A stretch of 64,000 bases of DNA from JALOAD01 sp023228995 [NCBI: Candidatus Muiribacterium halophilum] (GTDB taxonomy: Bacteria > Muiribacteriota > Muiribacteriia > Muiribacteriales). A model generated the notes under the pieces. It was not told where the DNA came from, did no database searches, and saw only the letters and a list, made by a program, of their open reading frames with translations. Within the stretch, counting starts at the first letter, position 1, and each line of letters starts with the position of its first letter. Made by a program: the position numbers and the translations under genes. The DNA lies in assembly GCA_023228995.1 (NCBI GenBank), contig JALOAD010000012.1:1-64000 (forward strand), read 5' to 3'. Shown here piece by piece: positions 7,139 through 17,644 of this stretch.

Positions 7139-8585
7139 AAAAAATATATGTGAATTATTAAAACCATTATGTTTTTATATAGAAAAACCTGATGAACAGA
7201 TTTTAGATATTATGACTGATTCAAGAGAAGTTTTGTTGGATTCAGTTTTTTTTGCTTTATCAGGCAGTAAATTCAATGCAAATGATTTTATAAAACAAGC
7301 ATTACAAAATGGTGCAAAATTAATTATTACAGAAAAAATCCCTAATATATCTTGTGATTATATAGTTGTTGAAAATTTAAGAAAAATTCAGAATTTTATA
7401 GCTTCTAAAATATATGATATACCAAAAGGAAAAATTGGTATTATTGGAATAACTGGAACTAATGGAAAAACTTCCTCGACTTATATAGTTCAGAATATGC
7501 TTGAAAATATTGGTATTAATTGTGGTAGAGCAGGTACAATCAATGTTTATACAGGAAAAAACACTTATAAATCTATTAATACTTTTCCAGATGGACCATT
7601 GTTTTTAAGATATATAAATGAAAGTGTTAAATCTAATATGAAATATTTTGTATGTGAAGTTTCATCTCAGGCTTTAGCTCTAAAAAGAACTGAAAACATT
7701 GAATTTTCTTATGGTATATATACAAATCTTACCAGAGATCATCTTGATTTTCATAAAAATATGGAAGATTATTTTTTAAGTAAGAAAAAATTATTTGAAA
7801 ATATATCAAAGAAAAAAAAAGAATCAGGTTTTGCTGTAAATACTGATTGCGAGTATGGTAAAAGACTTTATATTGAATTCAAGGATAAAACTAAAGTGAT
7901 TTCTTTTGGTTATAATCAATATTGTGATGTTAAAATTTTAAATGTTTCAGAAAAAAACGGTTTATCTTCTATGAAATTTGAATTTAATAATACAATTCAT
8001 TGTGTTGATTATTTTTTGACAGGAGATTTTAATGCGATGAATGTGGCAGGATGTATTAGTTTATTAATTGTAATGGGTATAGATATAAATATAATTAAAA
8101 AAGCTTGTCATAATATTTTGCCAATACCTGGAAGGCTTGAAAAAGTAAAATATAAAGATAAAAATATATATGTTGATTATGCTCATACACCAGATGCTTT
8201 ACAAAGAGCTATATTATCGTTGAGAAAAATCTATAATAAAGTTATACTTGTTTTTGGTTGTGGTGGTAATAGAGATAGCGGAAAAAGAGAAATTATGGGT
8301 AAAATAGCTTTTGAAAATGCTGATTTTTCTTTTATTACTAATGATAATCCAAGATATGAATCTTCTATAGATATCGTTAATGATATTTTAAAAGGTTTTT
8401 TAGGTGAGAATTACTCTGTTGTTTATAATAGAGAAAAAGCTATAATACAGGCTATTGAAAAAGTGCAAAAAGAAGATTGTGTTCTTATTGCTGGTAAAGG
8501 ACATGAAGATTATCAGGAAATCAATGGTGTTAAAAATTATTTTTCTGATAGAGGAGTAATTGAAAAGTATGAAAATACTATTTGA
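7131..8585 (+). CDS. murE: UDP-MurNAc-tripeptide synthetase MurE
   Basis: ATP-dependent Mur ligase that adds the third amino acid to UDP-MurNAc-L-Ala-D-Glu. The 484-aa protein has the P-loop GITGTNGKTSS, the carbamylated-lysine region, DYAHTPDAL and FGCGGNRDSGKR. The specificity motif DNPR (in TNDNPRYES) is established for the meso-diaminopimelate enzyme, so the stem peptide is probably m-DAP type. The start is a TTG at 7131 that overlaps the end of ftsI by 8 bp. It sits in the usual dcw position. Confidence 0.97.
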   Translation: MNKKNICELLKPLCFYIEKPDEQILDIMTDSREVLLDSVFFALSGSKFNANDFIKQALQNGAKLIITEKIPNISCDYIVVENLRKIQNFIASKIYDIPKGKIGIIGITGTNGKTSSTYIVQNMLENIGINCGRAGTINVYTGKNTYKSINTFPDGPLFLRYINESVKSNMKYFVCEVSSQALALKRTENIEFSYGIYTNLTRDHLDFHKNMEDYFLSKKKLFENISKKKKESGFAVNTDCEYGKRLYIEFKDKTKVISFGYNQYCDVKILNVSEKNGLSSMKFEFNNTIHCVDYFLTGDFNAMNVAGCISLLIVMGIDINIIKKACHNILPIPGRLEKVKYKDKNIYVDYAHTPDALQRAILSLRKIYNKVILVFGCGGNRDSGKREIMGKIAFENADFSFITNDNPRYESSIDIVNDILKGFLGENYSVVYNREKAIIQAIEKVQKEDCVLIAGKGHEDYQEINGVKNYFSDRGVIEKYENTI

Positions 8586-9924
8586 TGAATTAATGAGTTT
8601 TAAAACTATTATTAAAATAGATGGTTTAATTTTAGAATCTGTAAATGGAATAGAATTTGATACAAGAAAAAGCTGTGATGGAAAATTATTTATAGCTTTT
8701 AACGGTGCAAATTGTGATGGAAATGATTTTTTAGGTGATGCAATTAAAAAAGGTGCAAAAGGTATTGTATCTGAAAATATAGAAAAGCTTGAAGAATATT
8801 CTGAAGAAGTTATGACAATACATGTAGAAAGTAATATGGAATTTTTAAAAGAACTTGCTAAATATTATATTGAAAAAAATAAATTAAAAATAATTGCTGT
8901 AACGGGTTCATCAGGTAAAACAACGACAAAAGAAATATTATACAATATTTTTAAAGGTTATTTTAAAACTGCAAAGACTTGTGGGAATTATAATAATATG
9001 CTTGGAATATGCTACAGTATTATTAATTCAAATGAAGATAATAGATTTTTTATAACTGAATGTGGTATGAATCATAAAGGTGAATTAAAAGAAATATCTG
9101 AAACTATAAAACCAGAGATTGCAGTAATTGTAAATACAGGATTTGTCCATGGAGCGAATTTTAAAGATGTAAAAGAAATTGCAGCAGCGAAACTTGAAAT
9201 AGTATGTGGTATGAAAAATAAAAAATTTCTAATATATAATAAAGATTGCAGAGAACTTAGCGAACTTGCGGCAAAAATTAAAGGAGCTACTTCTTTTGGA
9301 ATTACAAATGCAGATATAGAGTACAATATAAACTCATTTGATGGAAATACAAGTGAAATTAGTATAAAAAGTAATGGAGAAAATTTGAATACAAAGAAAA
9401 ATATATATCCATTTCTTGTTGAAAACTATATTGCTGCTCTTTCAGTAGTCAAAAAGACTGGTATTCCTCTTGATAGAGTTTTAGATTCTGACATTGGAAG
9501 TAATATTTCAATGAGAATGGAAAAAAAGAGAATAGCAGATTTTAATGTATATATTGACTGTTATAATTCAAATCCGTATTCACTTGAAAAAATATTGCCT
9601 CAACTTAATATTATAGAAGATAAATGGTTGTTAGTACTTGGAGATATGAAAGAGCTTGGAGAAGATTCGCTTTTTTGGCATCAGTATATTGGAAAGATTT
9701 TTGCAGAAAAAGTAAATGGTAAACTTATATGCCATGGTGAAATGTCTCATAATATAGGTGAAGGTGCTATAAAAGCTGGAAGAAGTCTTGAGGATATATT
9801 GTTTTCTTCGAGTTTTAAACAAAGTGCTGAACTTGTAAAAAAATATGGAAAAGATTATTCTATTTTCATTAAAGGCTCAAGAAGCATGAATATGGAAAAA
9901 ATTGCAGATATTATTGGAGAATAG
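8569..9924 (+). CDS. murF: UDP-MurNAc-pentapeptide synthetase MurF
   Basis: Mur ligase that adds D-Ala-D-Ala to complete the UDP-MurNAc-pentapeptide. It has the P-loop TGSSGKTTTKE, the ECGMNHKGE segment, and LGDMKELGEDS followed by FIKGSRSMNMEKI near the C-terminus, all typical of MurF. The open frame also offers a TTG at 8560; I prefer the ATG at 8569. GAGGAG at about 8549-8554 is a little far from this ATG and too close to the TTG, so the exact start is unsure. It overlaps murE by 17 bp. Confidence 0.95.
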   Translation: MKILFDELMSFKTIIKIDGLILESVNGIEFDTRKSCDGKLFIAFNGANCDGNDFLGDAIKKGAKGIVSENIEKLEEYSEEVMTIHVESNMEFLKELAKYYIEKNKLKIIAVTGSSGKTTTKEILYNIFKGYFKTAKTCGNYNNMLGICYSIINSNEDNRFFITECGMNHKGELKEISETIKPEIAVIVNTGFVHGANFKDVKEIAAAKLEIVCGMKNKKFLIYNKDCRELSELAAKIKGATSFGITNADIEYNINSFDGNTSEISIKSNGENLNTKKNIYPFLVENYIAALSVVKKTGIPLDRVLDSDIGSNISMRMEKKRIADFNVYIDCYNSNPYSLEKILPQLNIIEDKWLLVLGDMKELGEDSLFWHQYIGKIFAEKVNGKLICHGEMSHNIGEGAIKAGRSLEDILFSSSFKQSAELVKKYGKDYSIFIKGSRSMNMEKIADIIGE

Positions 9925-10995
9925 ATGTTTGAGATAATATTATCCCGTTTTTTTGAATTTCCTTTTTTAAATTCAATTTCTATAAGAGCAATGATTGCTT
10001 TGTTTATATCGTTTCTTTTTTGTATTGTTCTTATTCCTCAGGTGAAGAAAAAAGTTCTTGCAAGAAAACTTGGTCAGCAGATAAGAGAATGTGGTCCTGA
10101 AGCTCATCTTGAAAAACAAGGAAATGCTACTATGGGAGGTATTGCCATAGTATTGAGTGTATGTCTTGTAACTTTATTTTTTGCTAAATGGAATCCTCTT
10201 ATAATGATTTCCCTCTTTGTTTTTTTAACTTTAGCAATATGTGGATTTATAGATGATATATTAAAAATATATAAAAAAAATAGTGATGGTTTAAATGGAA
10301 AATATAAAATGTTATTCCAGTTTCTTGTTTCTATTTTTGCAATATTTGTTGTGCATAATACAATAAACGGATTTGAATATGTTCAAATACCGTGTTTTGG
10401 TATAAAGATAAGCAATGATATTTTATATTATATTATATTTATTCTTACAATAACTGCTTCTTCAAATGCTGTGAATCTTACTGATGGACTTGATGGTTTG
10501 GCAGGTGGTGTACTAATTGTAGTAGCGTTGGTTTATTCTGCAATTACTTATATTTCTGGCAATGTAATTTATAGTAGCCATTTAGGCGTTCCATATATAA
10601 CAGGTGCTGGAGAGTTAACTGTTTTGACAGCCTCATTAATAGGTTCTCTTATTGGGTTTTTATGGTTTAATTCTTATCCAGCTCAGATTTTTATGGGAGA
10701 TACTGGTTCTCTTGCTTTAGGCGGTCTTATTGGTATTCTTGCAGTTTTTACAAAGACTGAAATCCTTCTTATAGTTACTGGAGGAATATTTGTAATAGAA
10801 GCATTATCTGTAATAATTCAGGTATTATCATACAAATTGAGGAAAAAACGTGTTTTTAGAATGGCACCAATTCATCATCATTTTGAATTATCAGGTTTAC
10901 ATGAGACGAAAGTTGTAATAAGAATGTGGATAATTTCTTTATTTTTAGCAGTATGCGGTTTTCTGCTTTTTATAATCGGTGTTTTATTTAAATAG
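9925..10995 (+). CDS. mraY: Phospho-MurNAc-pentapeptide transferase MraY
   Basis: Integral membrane enzyme that loads phospho-MurNAc-pentapeptide on undecaprenyl phosphate to make lipid I. The 356-aa product has about ten transmembrane helices. It also has the signatures GNATMGGIAI, FIDDILK, NAVNLTDGLDGLA, FMGDTGSLALGG (Mg-binding Asp) and the APIHHHFE histidine motif. The ATG directly follows the murF stop codon with no gap. Confidence 0.97.
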   Translation: MFEIILSRFFEFPFLNSISIRAMIALFISFLFCIVLIPQVKKKVLARKLGQQIRECGPEAHLEKQGNATMGGIAIVLSVCLVTLFFAKWNPLIMISLFVFLTLAICGFIDDILKIYKKNSDGLNGKYKMLFQFLVSIFAIFVVHNTINGFEYVQIPCFGIKISNDILYYIIFILTITASSNAVNLTDGLDGLAGGVLIVVALVYSAITYISGNVIYSSHLGVPYITGAGELTVLTASLIGSLIGFLWFNSYPAQIFMGDTGSLALGGLIGILAVFTKTEILLIVTGGIFVIEALSVIIQVLSYKLRKKRVFRMAPIHHHFELSGLHETKVVIRMWIISLFLAVCGFLLFIIGVLFK

Positions 10996-11019
10996 TCTGG
11001 AGTTACAATATAAAATAAT

Positions 11020-12303
11020 ATGAAAAAGATAATATATGGATATGGAATAACTGGAAAATCCTTAAAGAAATATTTTGATTATAATAATATTGATTATTAC
11101 ATTGTAGATAAAAAAAATAGTGATGATTTTGTTATGAATATAGATGATTTTGATTTATATCATGAATGTGACGAGGTTTTTGTAAGTCCTGGAATACCTT
11201 TAAACAATCCTTTTATTGAAAAATGTAGAATAAAAAACTTAAAAATTTCAAGTGAAATTGAAAAAGCTTATTCTATATTAAATAAATCTATTTTTATTGC
11301 AGTTACTGGTACAAATGGCAAAAGTACAGTTTGTTCTTTAATATATGAAATAATAAAAGAAAAACATAAAAATGTATATTTATGTGGTAATTTTGGTATT
11401 CCACTTATTGATTTTTGGCAATTAAATAATCAAAAAAATATTTTTGTAATAGAATTAAGTTCTTATCAGCTTGAATCATTAAAAACTTTTAAGCCTTATA
11501 TTTCAATTCTTATAAATTTAACACCTGATCATCTTGATAGACATATAACAATTGATAATTATCGTTTAATTAAAGAAAAAATTTATCAAAATATGGATAA
11601 TGGATTTTTATTATATAATTCAGCAGATTTTTCTGCTAAAAAAATTGATTCAAAAGTAGAATGTAACAAAATAGGTAAAGATTTTAATTTTAAAGATAAT
11701 ATTTTTTTTGACAATGATATTGTTATAAAAGACTTAAAAACTCATCTTTTAGGAAAACATAATTTTTTAAATATAGCTTATGCAGTTGAAGCAGCAATAA
11801 AAATGGGAATATCAATTGAAATAATAAGAAAAGTCCTTAGTGAATTCAAAGGTCTTGAACATAGAATTGAATATTGTGGAGAATATAATAATGTAAAATT
11901 TTATAATGATTCTAAAAGTACTACTTTTGAATCTACTTTTGCAGCTTTAAGCTCGTTTTCAAAACCGGTTAATATTATTATATGTGGTAATTTAAAAAAA
12001 GGTATGAATATAGGTGTTTTTATACAAAAATTATTGTGTTCTGATAATATAAAGACAGTATTTACTGTTGGAGGTATAAATGATTTTAATGATAAAATTG
12101 ATTTTATGAATTTAAAAAGATATAAAGACTATAAATTAAAAGATATTTTTGAAGAAGTTTTAAATAATTCTCAAGAAAATGAAATATTACTTTTTTCTCC
12201 TGGAATGCCATCGTTTGATAATTTCAAAAACTTTGAAGAACGGGGAACTTTTTTTAAGACACAATTAAAGGAATTTTTAAGTGAAAAAGAAAAAAAGCAT
12301 TGA
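11020..12303 (+). CDS. murD: UDP-MurNAc-L-Ala:D-Glu ligase MurD
   Basis: Mur ligase that adds D-glutamate to UDP-MurNAc-L-alanine. The 427-aa product has an N-terminal Rossmann-like domain starting KKIIYGYGITGKS, the P-loop VTGTNGKSTVCSLI, the LTPDHLDRH motif and the C-terminal signature SPGMPSFDNFKNFEERG, which is characteristic of MurD. Its 3' end overlaps ftsW by 23 bp. The start is the ATG at 11020; there is no strong ribosome binding site. Confidence 0.96.
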   Translation: MKKIIYGYGITGKSLKKYFDYNNIDYYIVDKKNSDDFVMNIDDFDLYHECDEVFVSPGIPLNNPFIEKCRIKNLKISSEIEKAYSILNKSIFIAVTGTNGKSTVCSLIYEIIKEKHKNVYLCGNFGIPLIDFWQLNNQKNIFVIELSSYQLESLKTFKPYISILINLTPDHLDRHITIDNYRLIKEKIYQNMDNGFLLYNSADFSAKKIDSKVECNKIGKDFNFKDNIFFDNDIVIKDLKTHLLGKHNFLNIAYAVEAAIKMGISIEIIRKVLSEFKGLEHRIEYCGEYNNVKFYNDSKSTTFESTFAALSSFSKPVNIIICGNLKKGMNIGVFIQKLLCSDNIKTVFTVGGINDFNDKIDFMNLKRYKDYKLKDIFEEVLNNSQENEILLFSPGMPSFDNFKNFEERGTFFKTQLKEFLSEKEKKH

Positions 12304-13381
12304 TATTATATTTATAATAATAGTTATGCTTATACTCCTTATAGGTCTTGTAAGTGTTTATTCTTCAAGCTATATAGAAGCAGGAGAAAAATTTTCTGAT
12401 CCTGGTTTTTTTTTAAAAAAACAATCTGTTTGGGCGATTATTGGTATTGTAGCTATGTTTATTGTGTCAACAATCGATTATCATTTTTTTGTTAAAAATT
12501 CCAGAAATTTTTTGTTTTTTTTCTTTATATTACTTGTTCTTATACTGTTTCTTCCTGATGAAGCGAGGGTTAAAGGTGCAAATAGGTGGATATCACTTAA
12601 ATATTTTAAGATTCAGCCCTCAGAATTTGTAAAATTTATATTTGTGTGGTATCTAGCGTTTTTTTTTGGAAAAACTGAAAATATTTTAAATATTAAAAAA
12701 AAGATTTTTAACCCTCTTTTTATATTTGTTGCTCTTGCGGTTGTAATATTGCTTCAGCCAGATCTTGGTACTGTATTTGTTTTTGCTTTTTCATTTTTTG
12801 TAATATTATTTATAATTGGTCTTGAATATAGCTATCTTTTTTCTTTATTATTTTTCGGAATAATATGTTTTATATCTGCAATATATATAAAACCTTATAG
12901 AAGAAATAGAATTCTTGCCTTTATTGATCCGTGGGCATATAGATATGATCTTGGTTATCATATTATAAATTCTCTTATTGCAGTTGGTTCAGGAGGATTA
13001 TCTGGACTTGGTCTTGGAGCAAGCAGACAAAAATTTCTTTATCTTCCAGAACCTTATACTGATTTTATATTTGCTATTATATGTGAGGAAACTGGATTTA
13101 TTGGAGCAAGTGTTATATTAGTACTTTTTGCAACATTATTTTTAAGAGGATGGTATATAATAAGAAAAGCACCTGATATTTCTGGATTTATTTTGGGTCT
13201 TGGTATTATTACTACAATAACTGTTCAAGCTCTTATTAATATGGGAGTTGTTCTTAATTTATTTCCTACAAAAGGACTTCCTTTACCATTTATAAGTTAT
13301 GGAGGTTCATCTTTGCTTATATTGTTTATAAATACAGGGATTATACTAAACATTTCGAGATTTCGTCATGAAAAAGGTTAA
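12281..13381 (+). CDS. ftsW: SEDS lipid II polymerase FtsW
   Basis: Polytopic SEDS glycosyltransferase that polymerises lipid II at the septum with its cognate PBP (here the upstream FtsI). The 366-aa product has about ten membrane helices and the family segments GANRWI, PSEFVKF, LQPDLGT, GLGLGASRQKFLYLPEPYTDFIFAI.CEE and PLPFISYGGSSL. RodA is a paralogue; the location between murD and murB and the YLPEPYTDFIFA segment favour FtsW. It starts with GTG inside murD and overlaps murB by 14 bp. The usual next genes murG and murC are missing here. Confidence 0.94.
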   Translation: MKKKKSIDIIFIIIVMLILLIGLVSVYSSSYIEAGEKFSDPGFFLKKQSVWAIIGIVAMFIVSTIDYHFFVKNSRNFLFFFFILLVLILFLPDEARVKGANRWISLKYFKIQPSEFVKFIFVWYLAFFFGKTENILNIKKKIFNPLFIFVALAVVILLQPDLGTVFVFAFSFFVILFIIGLEYSYLFSLLFFGIICFISAIYIKPYRRNRILAFIDPWAYRYDLGYHIINSLIAVGSGGLSGLGLGASRQKFLYLPEPYTDFIFAIICEETGFIGASVILVLFATLFLRGWYIIRKAPDISGFILGLGIITTITVQALINMGVVLNLFPTKGLPLPFISYGGSSLLILFINTGIILNISRFRHEKG

Positions 13382-14192
13382 TATTTCTTTAAAAAAATAT
13401 ACAAAAATTAAAACAGGAGGACAAGCTTTATTTTTTTGTCCTGAAAATTTAGATGATATTAAAAATATACCTAAAAATATAAAAGTGATAGGTAATGGCA
13501 GTAATATATTATGTGAGGATAAAGATTATTCTTTTTTAAATCTTAATCTATTAAATAGTATTTTTTTAAAAGATAATATATTGACAGTTTATTCTGGAGT
13601 GAAATGTTCCACATTATTAAGATTTTTATTAAATAATAATTTATCAGGTCTTGAATTTCTTTCTGGGATTCCAGGAAATACAGGCGGAATAGTTTGTATG
13701 AATGCTGGAAGTTATGGAGAAGAAATAGGTAATTATATAAAAAAAGTAATATATTTTGATGTAAAAAACTGGCAAATAAAAGAATGCGAAAATAACGGTG
13801 ATTTATTTAAATATAGAAAATCAGTATTTAATTCAGATAAAATTGTATTATATGTTGTTTTTAAAGAATTAGAAAAAGCTGAAAATCAAAATATAAAAAA
13901 TAAGATAAATGATAATTTTAAAAGAAAATTAAAAACACAACCAGTATTAAAACACACTTTTGGTTCAGTATTTAAAAACCCTGTAAATATTTCTGCATGG
14001 AAGCTTTTAAGTAATTCTAAAATTCAAGGAAAATGTAAAGGCGATGCGTGTTTTTCTAGAAAACATGCTAATTTTATTGAAAATAAAGGAAATGCTTTAT
14101 TTACTGATATAAAATATCTCATAGAAAAAGCAAAAGAAAAAGTTTATAATGACACAGAAATAAAACTTGAAGAAGAAGTAATATATATGTAA
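13368..14192 (+). CDS. murB: UDP-N-acetylenolpyruvoylglucosamine reductase MurB
   Basis: FAD-dependent reductase that makes UDP-MurNAc. The 274-aa protein is slightly short for the family. It has KIKTGGQA, the FAD motif GNGSNIL, LSGIPGNTGGIVCMNAGSYG, YRKSVF, the active-site Ser segment HTFGSVFKNP, and the C-terminal glutamate in KLEEEV. The ATG at 13368 overlaps the end of ftsW. A gap of 40 bp separates it from ftsQ. Confidence 0.95.
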   Translation: MKKVNISLKKYTKIKTGGQALFFCPENLDDIKNIPKNIKVIGNGSNILCEDKDYSFLNLNLLNSIFLKDNILTVYSGVKCSTLLRFLLNNNLSGLEFLSGIPGNTGGIVCMNAGSYGEEIGNYIKKVIYFDVKNWQIKECENNGDLFKYRKSVFNSDKIVLYVVFKELEKAENQNIKNKINDNFKRKLKTQPVLKHTFGSVFKNPVNISAWKLLSNSKIQGKCKGDACFSRKHANFIENKGNALFTDIKYLIEKAKEKVYNDTEIKLEEEVIYM

Positions 14193-14232
14193 TGATTTGC
14201 TTTTGTATAAGTTAATTAAAAGGAAATATTAG

Positions 14233-14994
14233 ATGAGATATAATATTTACAAGAAAAGTCCGGTTTATTTAACAAAGATAATTGTATTTATCTTTCTTAT
14301 ATTTGTATTTTCATTTGAGTTTCAAGTAATACTCAAAGATATGGACTTTTTAAATGTTAGGGAAATTCAGATAATTGGGAATAATATTGTTGACACAAAA
14401 ACAATATTATTTTTATCAAAGATTACAAGATTAAAAAATATAATTAAAATCAACATTGAAGAGTCAAAAAAACTTATAGAAACTCATCCTTTTGTAAAAA
14501 CTACCGGTATAACAGTTAATAATGCGAAAATTACAATTAATATTCGTGAAAGAGATCCATTTGTGTTTTTTAATACTGGTAAAAAATTGCTTGTTCTTGA
14601 TAATGAAGGTTATGTTTTAAATGACGAAGCTTATATTACTGATTATGATCTTCCTGTTCTTACGGGAATTGAAGATAATTTAAAGTATTATACAGGAAAA
14701 ATTTTAAATTCTGAAAAAATTGTATATGGACTTAAATGGTTTAGAATAATACCGATTGAATTCTGGTCTCAAATATCTGAAATAAATGTTGCAAATCATT
14801 CAAAAATTGTCATTTATACTTTGGATGGAATGCAAATATTTGTTGATAATATTAAAACCTTTCCTAAAAAATTTGAAATATTGTATAGTAAACTGTTAGA
14901 ATTAAAGGAAAAAAAATTCGATATAGAATATTTTGATCTTCGTACTTTAAATGATGATCTTATATATATGGAATATAAAGAAGGAGGTCACTGA
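14233..14994 (+). CDS. ftsQ: Cell division protein FtsQ/DivIB
   Basis: Bitopic divisome protein of 253 aa with a short cytoplasmic tail, one transmembrane helix (about residues 15-35) and a POTRA-type domain. The domain begins LNVREIQIIGNNIVDT, and the FtsQ domain follows (VNNAKITINIRERDPFVFF). It bridges FtsL/FtsB and the septal synthase. AAGGAAATATT precedes the ATG. It lies directly before ftsA and ftsZ as in most dcw clusters. Confidence 0.93.
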   Translation: MRYNIYKKSPVYLTKIIVFIFLIFVFSFEFQVILKDMDFLNVREIQIIGNNIVDTKTILFLSKITRLKNIIKINIEESKKLIETHPFVKTTGITVNNAKITINIRERDPFVFFNTGKKLLVLDNEGYVLNDEAYITDYDLPVLTGIEDNLKYYTGKILNSEKIVYGLKWFRIIPIEFWSQISEINVANHSKIVIYTLDGMQIFVDNIKTFPKKFEILYSKLLELKEKKFDIEYFDLRTLNDDLIYMEYKEGGH

Positions 14995-16221
14995 TTGTCT
15001 CGCAGAAATATAGTTGCCGGAATAGATATTGGAACTAATAAGATTGTAGCTCTTATTGGTGAAATAATTGATGAAGAATTGAGTGTTATTGGCGTTGGTA
15101 AAGTTAAAGTAAATGCTATTAACAGTGATGGAGCGATAACTAATATAGATGACCTTAAAAATAAAATTCAAATTGCTATTGAAGAAGCAGAAAAAATGGC
15201 AGATGTTCAAGTTGATTCTCTTTTTGTTAATCTTTTTGGAAATAATATAAGATGTTTTTCTGCAAAAGGTACTGTTTCTATAAGTAGTCGTGATAAAGGA
15301 ATTATATCAGAAGATCTTTCAAGAGTGCTTGAAGATGTAAAAAATAACATTATAATTCCTGAAGGTTATGAAATTGTTCATATTTTAGCTAGAAATTTTT
15401 CAGTTGATGAGATGACTGGTATAAAAGATCCTATAGGAATGAAAGGTTCAAGTCTTGAAGCTGATGTTTATGTTGTAACTTCATCTATAGCTATTATTAC
15501 AAATATTGAAAATTCCATACAGTCAGCAGGTTTTGATATAAGTGATTTTGTTTATGAACCACTAGCTTCAGCAGAATCTGTTCTTACAGAAGATGAAAAA
15601 AAACTTGGTGCAGCGGTAGTTGATATTGGTGGTGGATATACAACTATTTCAGTTTATAAAAACGGAAGTATAGTATCATCTGCTTTTATAAGTATGGGGA
15701 GTGCTTCAATAACAAGTGATCTTGCTATAATCTTAAGAACATCATTTGAAGAAGCTGAAAAAATAAAAATAAGACATGGAAATCTTTATAATCTTGAGAA
15801 TGATAATGAAAAAGTAGAGCTTTTTAACACTTCAAGAGAAAGTGTTAAAATTGTTACAAAAAAATATATTAATGAAATACTTTTTGCAAGATTTGAGGAA
15901 GTTTTTAAATTTGTATATGAGCATCTTGAAAAAGAAGGTCTTGTAGAAGATATAAAAGCAGGTATTGTTTTAACGGGTGGTGGTTCTCAGGTTGAAGGGT
16001 TACCGGTATATGTTGAGCATTTATTTGAGATGCCGGTAAGAAATGGAAGACCTTTGAGTTTGAAGGGGCTTTTTGATAAAATAAACTCACCTGTTTACAC
16101 CGTTGCAACAGGAATACTAAGATATGCAAGAAAAAGCAATATTAATGCAGTTAAAATTAATAACAGGTTTCTAAGTAACATGATTTATAAGATAAAAGAA
16201 TTTTTTGATACATATTTTTAG
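14995..16221 (+). CDS. ftsA: Cell division protein FtsA
   Basis: Actin-like ATPase that tethers FtsZ filaments to the membrane. The 408-aa protein opens with the phosphate-1 loop [16 protein letters not shown], has the 1C domain, then the [14 protein letters not shown] and [11 protein letters not shown] nucleotide-binding motifs, and ends with an amphipathic helix ([19 protein letters not shown]) suited to membrane binding. The start is a TTG right after the ftsQ stop, set by GGAGGT 6 nt upstream. Confidence 0.97.
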   Translation: MSRRNIVAGIDIGTNKIVALIGEIIDEELSVIGVGKVKVNAINSDGAITNIDDLKNKIQIAIEEAEKMADVQVDSLFVNLFGNNIRCFSAKGTVSISSRDKGIISEDLSRVLEDVKNNIIIPEGYEIVHILARNFSVDEMTGIKDPIGMKGSSLEADVYVVTSSIAIITNIENSIQSAGFDISDFVYEPLASAESVLTEDEKKLGAAVVDIGGGYTTISVYKNGSIVSSAFISMGSASITSDLAIILRTSFEEAEKIKIRHGNLYNLENDNEKVELFNTSRESVKIVTKKYINEILFARFEEVFKFVYEHLEKEGLVEDIKAGIVLTGGGSQVEGLPVYVEHLFEMPVRNGRPLSLKGLFDKINSPVYTVATGILRYARKSNINAVKINNRFLSNMIYKIKEFFDTYF

Positions 16222-16238
16222 TTGAGGGGGAAACACAT

Positions 16239-17342
16239 ATGTTTGAATTCGATGCCATAGAACAAGTGGCTGAAATTAAAGTAGTCGGTGTTGGTGGTGG
16301 CGGAGGAAATGCAGTCAACAGAATGATCATGAGTGGTCTTACTGGGGTTGAATTCCTTGCTCTTAATACAGATGCACAGGCTCTTGTGTCCTCTAATGCA
16401 AAAATCAAGATTCAAATTGGTGATAAACTTACCAAAGGTCTTGGAGCTGGAGCTAATCCTGAAATCGGGAAAAACGCTGCATTAGAAGATAAGGATAAAG
16501 TTAGAGAAGCTTTAGAAGGTGCTGATATGGTATTTATCACAGCTGGAATGGGTGGTGGTACTGGCACTGGAGCTGCACCGGTAGTTGCTGAGATTGCTAA
16601 AGATCTTGGTGCTTTAACTGTTGGTGTTGTTACAAAACCGTTTTCTTTTGAAGGCAGAAAACGAATGATACAAGCAGAAAATGGAATAAAAGTTTTAAAA
16701 GCAAATGTTGATACTCTTATAACAATACCTAATGATAGATTGTTACAAGTAGTAGATCAGCATACTTCTATAAATGATGCTTTCAAGATTGCAGACGATG
16801 TTCTTAGACAAGGTGTTCAAGGTATATCAGATCTTATTTTAGAACCTGGACTAATAAATCTTGATTTTGCTGACGTAAAAGCAATAATGACAGAAGCTGG
16901 TTCAGCTTTAATGGGAATTGGTACAGGTTCTGGTGAAAACAGAGCTGTTATGGCTGCTGAACAAGCTATATCGAGTCCTCTTCTTGAAGCTACAGTTCAA
17001 GGCGCTAAAGGTGTTCTTATTAATATTACAGGTGGAGAAGATCTTACTTTATATGAAGTAAATAAAGCTGCTGAGATAATATCAAATTCTGCAGATCCAG
17101 ATGCTAATATTATATTTGGTGCTGTGGTCAAGGAAGATATTAAAGATATGGTTAAGGTTACTGTTATAGCTACTGGTTTTAGTGCAGATGAGATAATAGA
17201 AAAAGAAAAGCAGGAAATAATGGGTAAATTGAGATTAAAAAGTATAAATAATTCAGAAAATGCAACTGTTAGACCTGAACCTAATGAAGATGATGTCAAT
17301 ATTCCGGCTTTTTTAAGAAAAAAAGAAAAGTTCAGAAAATAA
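16239..17342 (+). CDS. ftsZ: Cell division protein FtsZ
   Basis: Tubulin-like GTPase forming the Z ring. The 367-aa product has [16 protein letters not shown], the tubulin signature [11 protein letters not shown], the NPDR-like switch region and the T7 loop [10 protein letters not shown]. After a short linker comes the conserved C-terminal peptide [14 protein letters not shown], which binds FtsA. GAGGGGG stands 8 nt ahead of the ATG, the strongest ribosome binding site in the operon, in line with high FtsZ demand. It ends the dcw operon. Confidence 0.99.
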   Translation: MFEFDAIEQVAEIKVVGVGGGGGNAVNRMIMSGLTGVEFLALNTDAQALVSSNAKIKIQIGDKLTKGLGAGANPEIGKNAALEDKDKVREALEGADMVFITAGMGGGTGTGAAPVVAEIAKDLGALTVGVVTKPFSFEGRKRMIQAENGIKVLKANVDTLITIPNDRLLQVVDQHTSINDAFKIADDVLRQGVQGISDLILEPGLINLDFADVKAIMTEAGSALMGIGTGSGENRAVMAAEQAISSPLLEATVQGAKGVLINITGGEDLTLYEVNKAAEIISNSADPDANIIFGAVVKEDIKDMVKVTVIATGFSADEIIEKEKQEIMGKLRLKSINNSENATVRPEPNEDDVNIPAFLRKKEKFRK

Positions 17343-17404
17343 GAGAAAAACTGTGAAAATCTTTTTTAAACGGTAATATCTCATAAAAAAACCGAAAAAA
17401 AAGG

Positions 17405-17432
17405 TTGAAACAAAAAAAAAATATGATATAAT
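17405..17432 (+). promoter_or_regulatory. Promoter for the tRNA-Val/Phe/Cys cluster
   Basis: TTGAAA (17405-17410), a 16-bp spacer and TATAAT (17427-17432), preceded by TGA, make an extended -10 promoter with a consensus -10. Transcription would begin near 17439, some 15 nt ahead of the first tRNA. Confidence 0.75.
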
Positions 17433-17454
17433 ATAAACACGAAAGACGAAAGGT

Positions 17455-17530
17455 GGGCGGGTAGCTCAGCTGGGAGAGCATCGGCCTTACAAGCCGAGGG
17501 TCACAGGTTCGAGCCCTGTTCCGCCTACCA
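17455..17530 (+). tRNA. tRNA-Val (anticodon TAC)
   Basis: A complete cloverleaf of 76 nt. The acceptor arms are GGGCGGG and TCCGCCT, the D arm starts GCTC, the anticodon loop is CTTACAA between TCGGC and GCCGA, and the T loop is TTCGAGC. CCA is encoded in the gene. Confidence 0.97.
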
Positions 17531-17559
17531 TTTTCCTTTCTAAATTAAACTAATAAAGT

Positions 17560-17635
<76 letters not shown>

Positions 17636-17644
17636 CTTATATCA

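Noticed and set aside
16997-17299. Minus-strand frame within ftsZ
   Set aside because: Antisense shadow of the C-terminal part of ftsZ, low-complexity Ser/Thr-rich.
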